Below, one piece after another: positions 56,454 through 64,000 of a stretch of DNA of 64,000 nt. The notes beneath the pieces were generated by a model. The model did not search any database and was not told where the DNA came from. It saw only the letters and a program-made list of their open reading frames with translations. The stretch is from Salegentibacter agarivorans (lineage in GTDB: Bacteria > Bacteroidota > Bacteroidia > Flavobacteriales > Flavobacteriaceae). The translations under genes were made by a program, and so were the position numbers. How positions within the stretch are numbered: the stretch's first letter is position 1; each line of letters opens with the position of its first letter. The stretch lies in the NCBI RefSeq assembly GCF_900113135.1, contig NZ_FOOH01000001.1, positions 124,001 to 188,000 on the forward strand, read 5' to 3'.

Positions 56454-57443
56454 ATGATATCAAAATTTATAGATGCGCACGTGCATTTAAACACGCTTTC
56501 TGCAGAAAAAATGGAGAAAATGATGGAATATAATTCGGGTTTTCTTTCTATAAACACCAATATCCCATTTTTTGATGAAATTGAAGAACAGGAAAAGATC
56601 ATTCTTAAGCTTCAGAAAAAATATCCGGGAAGAATAAAATATTTTACCACGTTCAATTTTAAAAAATGGGGAACTTCAGAGTTTGTAGATGATGCTATCA
56701 ATCAGATAAAGCGAGGGATAGATAATGGGGCAGTAGGGGTGAAGATATGGAAAGATGTAGGTTTTGATTATCATCACGAAGACGGCAGTTTTGTAATGAT
56801 AGATGATCCTGTCTTTGATCCAATTTTTGATTTTATTCAAAAGAATAAAATTATGCTTATAGGTCATCAGGGAGAGCCTCGAAATTGTTGGTTACCTCTG
56901 GATGAAATGACCGTAGATTCAGATAGAAACTATTTTAAAGACCATCCCGAATATCATATGTTTCTTCAAAAGCAATATCCCTCTTATGAAGATCAAATGC
57001 AGGCCAGGGATAATATGCTAGAAAAATTCCCCGAAATAACCTATGTGGGGCTTCATTTGTTTAGCATGGAGTGGAGCATCAAAGAAGTTGCTGCTCGTTT
57101 GGAGGCATATCCAAATACTTTAACCGATGTAGCTGAGCGTGTTTGCCATTTACAATTGCAGGCTAAAGATAATTGGGAAGCTGTACGCAACTTCTGCATA
57201 AAATATCAGGATAGAATTATATACGGCACCGATGTGATTGACGACGGTAATACGCCAGCAGACGAAATCGCCGGAAGGTTTGAAAATTTGTGGCAATTTC
57301 ATTACGATTTTTTCGCCACAGCAAAAACATTGAGCGCTCCGGAATTTCAAGGAGATTTCAAAGGTCTCGATCTCCCCAAAGATGTTGTGGAAAAGATATT
57401 CTATACTAATGCGAAAGAAACTTATGGTTTTTCCGATTTTTAA
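56454..57443 (+). CDS. Amidohydrolase-superfamily (Amidohydro_2-type) metal-dependent hydrolase
   Basis: 329 residues from the ATG at 56454; the frame also has a GTG at 56424 that would add ten hydrophilic residues (less likely). The TIM-barrel metal site is complete: DAHVHL (His9, His11), GVKIWKD with a Lys, LIGHQGEP, VGLHLFSMEW and IYGTDVIDD with the last Asp. It is not of the NagA family. In this operon the missing step is deacetylation of GalNAc 6-phosphate, an amidohydrolase reaction, so this protein is a candidate by position; lactonase or other hydrolase activity is equally possible. Confidence 0.8.
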   Translation: MISKFIDAHVHLNTLSAEKMEKMMEYNSGFLSINTNIPFFDEIEEQEKIILKLQKKYPGRIKYFTTFNFKKWGTSEFVDDAINQIKRGIDNGAVGVKIWKDVGFDYHHEDGSFVMIDDPVFDPIFDFIQKNKIMLIGHQGEPRNCWLPLDEMTVDSDRNYFKDHPEYHMFLQKQYPSYEDQMQARDNMLEKFPEITYVGLHLFSMEWSIKEVAARLEAYPNTLTDVAERVCHLQLQAKDNWEAVRNFCIKYQDRIIYGTDVIDDGNTPADEIAGRFENLWQFHYDFFATAKTLSAPEFQGDFKGLDLPKDVVEKIFYTNAKETYGFSDF

Positions 57444-57562
57444 ATTGCTAATGTTTGTTTTTCCGGGTTCGCTTTAAATAGTATGAAAACATATCTTTTA
57501 TGATCTGCTACTTCTTAAGTACTTAATAACTATACAGATTTTCTAGAATTAAAACTTTTATT

Positions 57563-58972
57563 ATGAAAAATAACCGAAGAGATTTTTTAAGAATAACCGG
57601 TCTTGGCGGGCTTGGACTGGTAAGCAGTAGCTTTTTAAACTGCAAAGGGCCTGAAGCATTTTTAGCAAATGCTCCTACCGGTCCCCAACAGTTTAATATG
57701 AGCGGTTATGCCGCTCCCAAATTAGATACCGTTCGTATTGGTTTTATTGGTCTGGGAATGAGAGGTCCGGGTGCGGTAAACCGTATGAGTCAGATTGAAG
57801 GAGTGGAGATTAAAGCACTGTGTGATTTAAGACCTAAACAGGCTGAAAAAGCAAAAGAACTTTTAAAGGGAACTTCCCATAATCCCGATTTATATTCGGG
57901 GAGTGATGATGCGTGGAAAGAAATGGTAGACAGGGAAGACCTGGATTTAATTTACATTGCAACCCCGTGGGACTGGCATACGCCAATGGCAGTATACGCT
58001 ATGGAAGCCGGAAAACATGCTGCAGTAGAAGTTCCAGCGGCAAAGACTATAGATGAATGTTGGGAGCTTGTGGAAACATCTGAAAGAACTAAGAAGCATT
58101 GTATGATGCTTGAAAATTGCTGTTATGATTTCTTTGAACTTTTAACTTTGAATATGGCACGCCAAGGTTATTTTGGAGAAATTATTCACGGAGAAGGAGC
58201 GTATATCCATGATCTATTAGATCTAAATTTTCAGAAAAATGCTTATGAAGATATGTGGCGTCTAAGAGAGAACTATGAAAGAGATGGAAACCTTTATCCA
58301 ACTCATGGTTTAGGCCCAATTTGCCAGATAATGAATGTAAACAGGGGTGACCAAATGGATTATTTAACGTCCCTATCCAGTAATGATTTTCATATGGCTG
58401 GGAAAGCTAAAGAATTAGCTAAAGATGATTCTTTTTATGACCAATTTGTTGGTAAAGATTATGCTGGAAATATGAATACCACCATGATTAAGACCAAAAA
58501 TGGAAAAAGTATAATGGTGCAGCATGATGTTACTTCTCCACGCCCTTATTCTAGAATACACTTAGTAAGCGGGACTAAAGCTTTTGCGAGAAAATGGCCA
58601 AGCCCTGAGAGAGTAGCTAAGGGACATAGTTGGTTAAATGAGAACGAAATGTCTGAACTTGAAAGTAAATATACTCCTGAAATAGTGAAAAAAGTAGGTG
58701 ATATGGCGAAGAAAGTCGGTGGCCATGGAGGAATGGATTTTATCATGGACTGGAGATTGATTGATTGTCTTAGAAATGGCCTTCCTTTAGACCAGGATGT
58801 ATACGATGCAGCTTTATGGAGCGCAATCACCCCTCTTTCAGTAGATTCTGTTACCAATAGAGCTCAGTCTATGGACGTGCCTGATTTTACAAGAGGAGCA
58901 TGGAAGAATAATAAGCCTGTAGATGTAACTTTAAAAGGAGGTGGAACAACCAATGTAATATTAAAAGCTTAG
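57563..58972 (+). CDS. GH109-type alpha-N-acetylgalactosaminidase (Gfo/Idh/MocA fold)
   Basis: 469 residues. The N-terminus has a twin-arginine signal (NNRRDFLRITGLGGLG) and a Cys at residue 27 (SSFLNC) that could make it a lipoprotein. The NAD-binding core GFIGLGMRG (60-68) and the segments ATPWDWHTPMAVYAMEAGKH, MLENCCYDFFELLTLNM, GYFGEIIHGEGAYIHDL, LYPTHGLGPICQIMNVNRGD, VQHDVTSPRPYS and GGHGGMDFIMDW match the GH109 group by eye. GH109 hydrolyses alpha-GalNAc through a transient NAD oxidation. It follows the amidohydrolase gene by 119 bases and is followed by a terminator. Confidence 0.85.
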   Translation: MKNNRRDFLRITGLGGLGLVSSSFLNCKGPEAFLANAPTGPQQFNMSGYAAPKLDTVRIGFIGLGMRGPGAVNRMSQIEGVEIKALCDLRPKQAEKAKELLKGTSHNPDLYSGSDDAWKEMVDREDLDLIYIATPWDWHTPMAVYAMEAGKHAAVEVPAAKTIDECWELVETSERTKKHCMMLENCCYDFFELLTLNMARQGYFGEIIHGEGAYIHDLLDLNFQKNAYEDMWRLRENYERDGNLYPTHGLGPICQIMNVNRGDQMDYLTSLSSNDFHMAGKAKELAKDDSFYDQFVGKDYAGNMNTTMIKTKNGKSIMVQHDVTSPRPYSRIHLVSGTKAFARKWPSPERVAKGHSWLNENEMSELESKYTPEIVKKVGDMAKKVGGHGGMDFIMDWRLIDCLRNGLPLDQDVYDAALWSAITPLSVDSVTNRAQSMDVPDFTRGAWKNNKPVDVTLKGGGTTNVILKA

Positions 58973-59017
58973 AAATTATTTATTCATTATTACGAAAAAA
59001 CTTGTATATTTTGGAAT

Positions 59018-59034
59018 AAAACTTTCAAACGAAA
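59018..59034. promoter_or_regulatory. Candidate AgaR-type site before the DeoR gene
   Basis: AAACTTTCAAACGAAA, with TTTC-AAAC-GAAA as inverted repeat, shares AAACTTTC with the regions before susC1, susC2 and agaS. Another TACGAAAAAACTT is at 58991-59003. It lies between the GH109 stop and a terminator hairpin, upstream of the regulator gene. Confidence 0.42.
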
Positions 59035-59047
59035 TATAATATTTTTT

Positions 59048-59096
59048 AAATTCCTGTTTTGTTGTCTATAACTAACAGGAATTTTTTATTTTTTGT
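59048..59096 (+). terminator. Terminator after the GH109 gene
   Basis: Arms AAATTCCTGTT (59048-59058) and AACAGGAATTT (59074-59084) form an 11-base stem with a 15-base loop and are followed by TTATTTTTT. It probably ends the aga-GH109 operon or a short leader before the regulator gene. Confidence 0.8.
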
Positions 59097-59176
59097 CTAA
59101 TTTTGGAATAAATAATAAAAAAGTAACTATACCTCTAATAGGGAAAATAGTTAACTAAATAAATCAAAGCTAATCT

Positions 59177-59947
59177 ATGAGAAAAGCCGCAGCACGCCGA
59201 TCTAAAATTTTGGAAATTTTAGATGAAACAAATAAAGTGAATGTAACCGAATTAAGTGAGCACTTTAGTGTGAGTGAAGTTACTATTCGTAACGATTTAG
59301 ATAAATTAGAAAAAAATAAACTCCTTGTTAGGGCTCATGGAGGTGCTTTTAAGACAAATAACCTGGCCTTAGCGGTATCAGAAAAGAAAAGTATTAATCG
59401 CGATCTTAAACGGCTAATTGGGAAGACCGCTGTTGGTCTTATCCAGGAAAATGATTCTATTATTCTGGACTCAGGAACAACTACTTTTGAAATTGCGAGT
59501 AATCTGGGGAAGTTTAAGGAAATTACGGTTATTTCTAATGCACTGGACATTGTTAACAATCTTGCTCAGTTTGATAATTTAAAAGTTTATATGCCTGGCG
59601 GATATTTAAAGGAATTTTCCATGTCCTTAGTGGGGCCAATGGCGGAGCGAAATTTAAAACAGCTTTTTTGTAATAAATTGTTTCTTGGAGTAGATAGTAT
59701 TAGAAGTAATGTCGGTTTTTTCACCCACCATATGGAAGAGGCATATCTAAATCAAATAATGATTGAGATTGCTGAAGAAGTAATTGTGGTGGCAGATTCT
59801 ACTAAGTTCAAAAAAACCGGCCTGGCTTTTATTCAGAATTTTGAACATATAGATAAGGTTATTACCGACGATGGAATTGATGAGAACGACCTTAAGATGT
59901 TACAAAAGAATAACGTGGAAGTTTTAATTGCAGGAAAAGGTGAATAA
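59177..59947 (+). CDS. DeoR/GlpR-family transcriptional regulator (AgaR-like)
   Basis: 256 residues. The N-terminal winged helix-turn-helix (about 6-57) reads ARRSKILEILDETNKVNVTE, then LSEHFSVSEVTIRNDLDKLE, and HGGA, the DeoR signature. The rest is the DeoRC sensor domain with LDSGTTTFEIA (phosphosugar-binding loop), VISNALDI, MPGGYLKE and VVADSTKF. Regulators of this type repress sugar genes until a sugar phosphate binds. It is between the aga genes and the nan gene; repeated AACTTTC(G/A) motifs near five promoters are candidate binding sites. Its inducer is inferred to be an intermediate of the galactosamine/tagatose pathway. Confidence 0.9.
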   Translation: MRKAAARRSKILEILDETNKVNVTELSEHFSVSEVTIRNDLDKLEKNKLLVRAHGGAFKTNNLALAVSEKKSINRDLKRLIGKTAVGLIQENDSIILDSGTTTFEIASNLGKFKEITVISNALDIVNNLAQFDNLKVYMPGGYLKEFSMSLVGPMAERNLKQLFCNKLFLGVDSIRSNVGFFTHHMEEAYLNQIMIEIAEEVIVVADSTKFKKTGLAFIQNFEHIDKVITDDGIDENDLKMLQKNNVEVLIAGKGE

Positions 59948-59965
59948 AAGATAATATTTTATATA

Positions 59966-59995
59966 TTTGATATGTAATACATAATACATATCAAA
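59966..59995 (+). promoter_or_regulatory. 11-base inverted repeat overlapping the start codon of the lyase
   Basis: TTTGATATGTA (59966-59976) and TACATATCAAA (59985-59995) are exact inverses with an 8-base spacer, and the last A is the A of the start codon. Inside, TATGTA-A-TACATA is another inverted repeat. It may be an operator or an RNA hairpin that covers the start. ATGTA..ACAT recurs before susC3. Confidence 0.55.
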
Positions 59996-60891
59996 TGAAA
60001 AACTTGTTTGCGGCGACTTATGCGCCTATGAAAGATGATTGGAGCATTAATCCTGGGATGGTTGGTTCGTATGCCGATTTCCTTAAAAGGAATAAACTAT
60101 CTGGAGTTTTTATTAATGGTTCAACTGGTGACTTTGTTTCATTAACCACTAATGAGCGTACAGAGCTACTGGAAGCCTGGGCAGATCATAAATCAAATGG
60201 CTTATACTTAATAAATCACGTGGGAAGCAATAGCCTGAAAGAGGCAGAAATTCTTGCAGCTTCTTCAGTGGGAAGGGCAGATGCAGTGGCAGCAATAGCT
60301 CCTTTTTATTTTACACCTTCAAATATCCAGCAATTAATTGACTATTGTAAATCAATTGCATTAAAGGCAAAAGACCTTCCTTTCTACTACTATCACTTAC
60401 CTGTTTTAACCGGTGTAAATTTTCCAATGCTGAGTTTTGCTGAAAAAGCTAAGGGGCAAATTCCCAATTTTGCTGGTATTAAATTTACTGAGAATAATCT
60501 CGTAGAATTTCAAAAAACGAGTCTTGGTCATCCTGATTTGGATATTTTCTTTGGAGTAGATGAAGCTTTTTATTCTTCACTAGGCTTACAGGCTGGTGGT
60601 TGGGTTGGAAGTACTTACAATCATTTATCACCACTTTTTTATAAAATAAAGGAAGAATTTGATAAAGGTAATCTTCAGAAAGCTGCACAATTACAGAGTT
60701 TTGTAGCAAAATTTGTAGAAACATTGAGTAGCTATGGAAGCTTCAACGGATCTGGGAAAAGTTTTATGAAGAAACTTGGCATAGATTGTGGCCCCTCTCG
60801 TTATCCGCATCCTACTTTAAAAGATTCTGAAATAAAAAATGCTTTCGAAACTTTTGAAAACATTGGCTTATCCGAATATTTTTCATCATAA
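59995..60891 (+). CDS. nanA: N-acetylneuraminate lyase (NanA/NPL type)
   Basis: 298 residues of the DapA/NanA aldolase superfamily. FINGSTGDFVSLTTNER is the substrate carboxylate loop; FYYYHLPVLTGV gives the catalytic Tyr133, and GIKFTENNLVEFQ gives the Schiff-base Lys163. FGVDEAFYSSLGLQAGGWVGSTYNHL is close in pattern to vertebrate and Bacteroides-type neuraminate lyases. This argues against dihydrodipicolinate synthase. It cleaves sialic acid to N-acetylmannosamine and pyruvate in the cytoplasm. It is 47 bases after the regulator gene. The rest of the sialic acid pathway (epimerase, kinase, sialidase) is not in the window. Confidence 0.9.
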   Translation: MKNLFAATYAPMKDDWSINPGMVGSYADFLKRNKLSGVFINGSTGDFVSLTTNERTELLEAWADHKSNGLYLINHVGSNSLKEAEILAASSVGRADAVAAIAPFYFTPSNIQQLIDYCKSIALKAKDLPFYYYHLPVLTGVNFPMLSFAEKAKGQIPNFAGIKFTENNLVEFQKTSLGHPDLDIFFGVDEAFYSSLGLQAGGWVGSTYNHLSPLFYKIKEEFDKGNLQKAAQLQSFVAKFVETLSSYGSFNGSGKSFMKKLGIDCGPSRYPHPTLKDSEIKNAFETFENIGLSEYFSS

Positions 60892-60929
60892 CGAAAAATT
60901 TTTTATTAAATTATTATGTATAACATAAT
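60890..60929. promoter_or_regulatory. Candidate operators upstream of susC3
   Basis: ATTATGT-ATA-ACATAAT (60913-60929), a 7-base inverted repeat, is 52 bases before the susC3 start and shares ATGTA..ACAT with the palindrome at the nanA start. AACGAAAAATTTTTT (60890-60904) resembles half of the agaS inverted repeat. Confidence 0.45.
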
Positions 60930-60981
60930 GCTTTTATTTATATTAGCAGTGTTAAAAACAAACAAATTAAATCCTAATTTT

Positions 60982-63900
60982 ATGAAAAAAAGATTAATTA
61001 TGGATGATTGGAGATACCTTTTGAATAAGGTATTACAATTATCCCGGCCAGATTTCACTAATAAAGTACTATTGGGTGGGCTTGTATTTTTGTGTTTTGG
61101 CTTTACGATGCAATCTCAGGATTTCGAAGTTTCAGGAGTTGTTTCAGATGAAGCAGGAATCCCTATACCAGGAGTTAATGTATTAGTGAAAAATACTAAT
61201 CGTGGTGTTCAAACCGATTTTGATGGAGCATATAATATAGAAGTATCCCAGGGAGAAACTTTATCCTTTAGTTATATAGGTTTCAAAACTACCGAAATCG
61301 TTGTAGAAGACGGGGATTCTGAAATTAATGTTATTCTTGAAGAAGATCTATCCAGCCTGGATGAAGTGGTTGTTACCGGGTATTCCACCCAGTTGAGGAG
61401 TAATATGGCTACAGCAGTTTCCAAATTAGATACTAAGGTACTGGAAAGCGCGCCTAGATCTAATGCGGCTACAGCGCTTCAGGGTACTATTGCAGGTTTA
61501 CGTGTAACTCAAAACACTGGACAACCCGGAGCTACACCAAGTATCTCCCTACGTGGGGGGAGTGATTTTGGTGGTGGCGGTAGTCCATTAATTTTAATTG
61601 ACGGAGTTCCTGGATCCTTTTATGCTTTAAATTCCGACGATATTGAATCTATGGAAGTCTTAAAGGATGCTGCTTCTACTGCCGTATATGGTGCGCGAGC
61701 TGCAAACGGAGTTATTCTGGTAACTACCAAAAAAGGAAAAGCTGGACGTTCTAACATTACCTATAGGCATAGGTATACTATCAATGAAAGACGGGACACC
61801 CCAGAATATCTTGGGGCCGAAGATTTTATTATTTATAATCGTAGGGCCATTAGAAATACACAAAGAGTACTTGGTGAAGGCGCATTTAATAATTTTCTAG
61901 TAGGACCCCAGGGGATGGGAACTGGCAATAACACTACAAACTCTCCTTTTACTACAATGATTTTAGGAGAGGATAATAGATATTTGCTAGATCAGCCAGG
62001 TTGGAGTTCCATTCAAGATCCTATAAATCCGTCGCAGCAGTTAATTTTTCAAGAAAATGATATGAGTGAGTTGTTTTTTCAAAATAGTCATTCAAAAGAT
62101 CATTCTCTTTCTTTTGATGGCGGTAATGAGAAAGGTACTTATTATGCCGGTTTGGGATATCTTGATGATCAAGGTATTGTTATTGGTTCTGGTTTTGAAC
62201 GGTTTTCAGGAACGTTTAACGGATCCTATAACGTAAAAGATAATTTTAAAGTTTCTTCAAATTTACTTTATGCGCATTCCGAAGTTAATGGTACTTATTT
62301 GGGTAATGATAATCAAATATTCGAACGTGCGGCGGGGCAACCACCTACGTCCAGGATTTATAATAATAATCCCGATGGGAGTTTAAGTGATGATCCAAAC
62401 CCTGGTACAAATACTAGTTTTGGTAATCCATTATACTATAAGGATAAATTTTTAAGTGAGAATTTGGAGCAGCGTCTTACTGCATCAGTACAATTGGACT
62501 GGCAGTTTATAGAAAATTTCAACTTAATGCTTAGGGGTTCCCATTTTACTATTAATAACACTAATGAGAGTTTTAATAAAGCGTACTTAAATGCGGGATC
62601 ATTAGTAACCACTAGAAATGCTTCTGCCAGCCATCAAAAAACATTGAGGAATCAGGCCACGGCCACGGTTACTTATGATAATGTTTTTAATGAAAAACAC
62701 AATGTTAATGCAATGTTGGGTGGAGAATTTTTTCGAGAAGACTATTTTGTATTGAGTGGAGCAACAAGGTTATCTCCTACCGATTTAATTACTACTCTGA
62801 ATGCGGGAGCAGAAGCTAATGGAGTGCCTTCTTCCTCAAAAACTAATTATGCTATTGCTTCAGTTTTTGGGCAGGTAAATTATGATTATGATAATAGATA
62901 TTTACTAGGTCTTACTTTTAGACAAGACGGAACTTCGAGATTAGGGACTGAAAAATATGATTTCTTCCCAGGGGTATCATTTGGTTGGAATCTTCATAAT
63001 GAAAACTTTTATGAAAGTTCAAATGTTGAAAGCTTAGTATCGCGTATTAAGCCACGTGTAAGTTATGGGGTGAATGGGAATATAGATGTATTGAGTAATT
63101 ATGGTGTTTATGGTTTATATGCGGAAACCGCTGTGTATGGTGGTCAAACCGGTTACGCTAATACCAATTTACCAACACTTGGTCTAAAATGGGAACGTGC
63201 CACTACACTCAATTTTGGATTGGATTTAGGCCTGTTTAAAAATCGTGTGAATCTTTTAGTAGATTATTTTATTCGAGATGTGGATGATAAACTTGCAGGT
63301 TTAACTTTACCTCAATGGACTGGATTTAGTTCTATCCTTGTGAATAACGGGACCTTAAGAAATAAAGGTTTTGAATTAGAATTGGATGCAACAATTGTCA
63401 ATAACGACAATTGGAACTGGAATATTGGTGGTACTTATTTTACACAAAAAAGATATGTGGAATCTTTACCTGATAACGGGGTAGAAAACAACCGTCAAGG
63501 AGGGATTGAGGTTTATGACCCTGAAACCGATGGTACCCGATATATAGGTGGTTTACAGGAAGGACAACGAGTGGGAACTGATATTGTTACGGCTTATATT
63601 CAAGAAGGAGTTTATCAAACTGAAGCAGATCTGGCAGAGCACGAAGGTCGTAGAGTAGAAATGGCAACCAACCCAGAATTTCAGCAGTTAGGGGATTCTC
63701 GTTGGAGGGATGTGAATGGTGATAATATTATAGATTTTCGCGACAGGGTGAAAATTGGTAGAATTACACCAGATTTCTTTGGAGGATTCACCTCAGATCT
63801 TACCTATAAAAACTTTAACTTGTTTATAAAGACTGACTTTGCTTTAGGCCATCTAATACAAAACAATGCAAGATCCCGGGGAATGGCGCAAGTTCAAGGA

Positions 63901-64000
63901 AATATGAACTGGACTAACGAATTGTTAGATACCTGGACGGAAGAAAATCCAAATACAAACGTTCCCAGATACGATTTCACTGATCCACAACGTAACCACT
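60982..64000 (+). CDS. SusC/RagA family TonB-dependent receptor (third), cut by the right edge
   Basis: 1006 residues are visible and the frame is still open at the end. A 30-residue basic N-terminal extension (MKKRLIMDDWRYLLNKVLQL) precedes the signal-peptide hydrophobic stretch (LLGGLVFLCFGFTMQSQ). Then come the CNA-B-type domain (VSGVVSDEAGIPIPGVNVLVK), LDEVVVTGYSTQLRSN, plug with ISLRGGSDFGGGGSPLILIDGV and VLKDAASTAVYGARAANGVILVTTK, and the barrel. It follows nanA after 90 bases, so sialylated oligosaccharides or sialic acid are plausible ligands; its SusD should lie just beyond the window. Confidence 0.95.
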   Translation, partial: MKKRLIMDDWRYLLNKVLQLSRPDFTNKVLLGGLVFLCFGFTMQSQDFEVSGVVSDEAGIPIPGVNVLVKNTNRGVQTDFDGAYNIEVSQGETLSFSYIGFKTTEIVVEDGDSEINVILEEDLSSLDEVVVTGYSTQLRSNMATAVSKLDTKVLESAPRSNAATALQGTIAGLRVTQNTGQPGATPSISLRGGSDFGGGGSPLILIDGVPGSFYALNSDDIESMEVLKDAASTAVYGARAANGVILVTTKKGKAGRSNITYRHRYTINERRDTPEYLGAEDFIIYNRRAIRNTQRVLGEGAFNNFLVGPQGMGTGNNTTNSPFTTMILGEDNRYLLDQPGWSSIQDPINPSQQLIFQENDMSELFFQNSHSKDHSLSFDGGNEKGTYYAGLGYLDDQGIVIGSGFERFSGTFNGSYNVKDNFKVSSNLLYAHSEVNGTYLGNDNQIFERAAGQPPTSRIYNNNPDGSLSDDPNPGTNTSFGNPLYYKDKFLSENLEQRLTASVQLDWQFIENFNLMLRGSHFTINNTNESFNKAYLNAGSLVTTRNASASHQKTLRNQATATVTYDNVFNEKHNVNAMLGGEFFREDYFVLSGATRLSPTDLITTLNAGAEANGVPSSSKTNYAIASVFGQVNYDYDNRYLLGLTFRQDGTSRLGTEKYDFFPGVSFGWNLHNENFYESSNVESLVSRIKPRVSYGVNGNIDVLSNYGVYGLYAETAVYGGQTGYANTNLPTLGLKWERATTLNFGLDLGLFKNRVNLLVDYFIRDVDDKLAGLTLPQWTGFSSILVNNGTLRNKGFELELDATIVNNDNWNWNIGGTYFTQKRYVESLPDNGVENNRQGGIEVYDPETDGTRYIGGLQEGQRVGTDIVTAYIQEGVYQTEADLAEHEGRRVEMATNPEFQQLGDSRWRDVNGDNIIDFRDRVKIGRITPDFFGGFTSDLTYKNFNLFIKTDFALGHLIQNNARSRGMAQVQGNMNWTNELLDTWTEENPNTNVPRYDFTDPQRNH

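Noticed and set aside
59995-60891. Dihydrodipicolinate synthase (dapA)
   Set aside because: The YYYHLPVLTGV and FGVDEAF..GSTYNHL patterns and the Tyr-Lys spacing fit neuraminate lyase better, as does the context.

Overview
The window is about 64 kb of chromosomal DNA from an AT-rich member of the Bacteroidota, most probably a marine or halophilic member of the Flavobacteriaceae (Gramella/Christiangramia, Salegentibacter or Zunongwangia type). This rests on three SusC/RagA receptors and two SusD lipoproteins, the near absence of Shine-Dalgarno sequences, a YtxJ-type bacillithiol protein, a TDH-type short-chain dehydrogenase of the Flavobacterium kind, and many typical lipoprotein and signal-peptide starts. 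I see no rRNA, tRNA, CRISPR, prophage or insertion sequence.

Bases 1-21512 are mostly housekeeping and general-metabolism genes. They include a succinate-semialdehyde-type dehydrogenase, a lipoprotein pair (phytase-like esterase plus histidine phosphatase), CsbD, ClpB, YtxJ, a DUF748 membrane-anchored protein, a LacX-type epimerase next to a DEAD-box RNA helicase, an FMN reductase, a sterol-desaturase-type hydroxylase, the string pabB-tilS-dsbD, and two large exported hydrolases (CocE/NonD and DUF885). Bases 21523-28676 hold a small sugar cluster: galactose mutarotase, a sodium/solute symporter, a NUDIX-derived transcription factor with a degenerate catalytic box, a Tat-exported TIM-barrel protein and a large GH5-like secreted glycosidase. 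A B12-dependent ribonucleotide reductase (28874-31429) closes the first half.

Bases 31879-64000 form a large, apparently undivided polysaccharide-utilisation locus (PUL). The minus-strand half has two tandem SusC/SusD pairs, a DUF3472 lipoprotein, a threonine-dehydrogenase-like epimerase, a DUF4091/GH123-like glycosidase and a FucP-family permease. The plus-strand half has a GH2 beta-galactosidase, an S1 sulfatase, an intracellular aga-type operon (AgaS isomerase/deaminase, LacC-like tagatose-6-phosphate kinase, a second PfkB kinase, class II tagatose-bisphosphate-type aldolase, an amidohydrolase), a GH109 alpha-N-acetylgalactosaminidase-like protein, a DeoR/AgaR-type regulator, an N-acetylneuraminate lyase and a third SusC that runs off the right edge.

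Together these genes suggest capture and breakdown of a sulfated glycan containing galactose and N-acetylgalactosamine, possibly sialylated (mucin-like or a marine animal glycan). GalNAc would enter by the FucP-type permease and be turned through galactosamine-6-phosphate, tagatose-6-phosphate and tagatose-1,6-bisphosphate into triose phosphates. No classical GalNAc kinase (AgaK) and no NagA/AgaA deacetylase is present; the second PfkB kinase and the amidohydrolase are the natural candidates for those steps. Two families of short motifs in the intergenic regions (AACTTTCG/AACGAAAAA, and an ATGTA..ACAT palindrome) suggest two regulons, one for the GalNAc part and one for the sialic-acid part.
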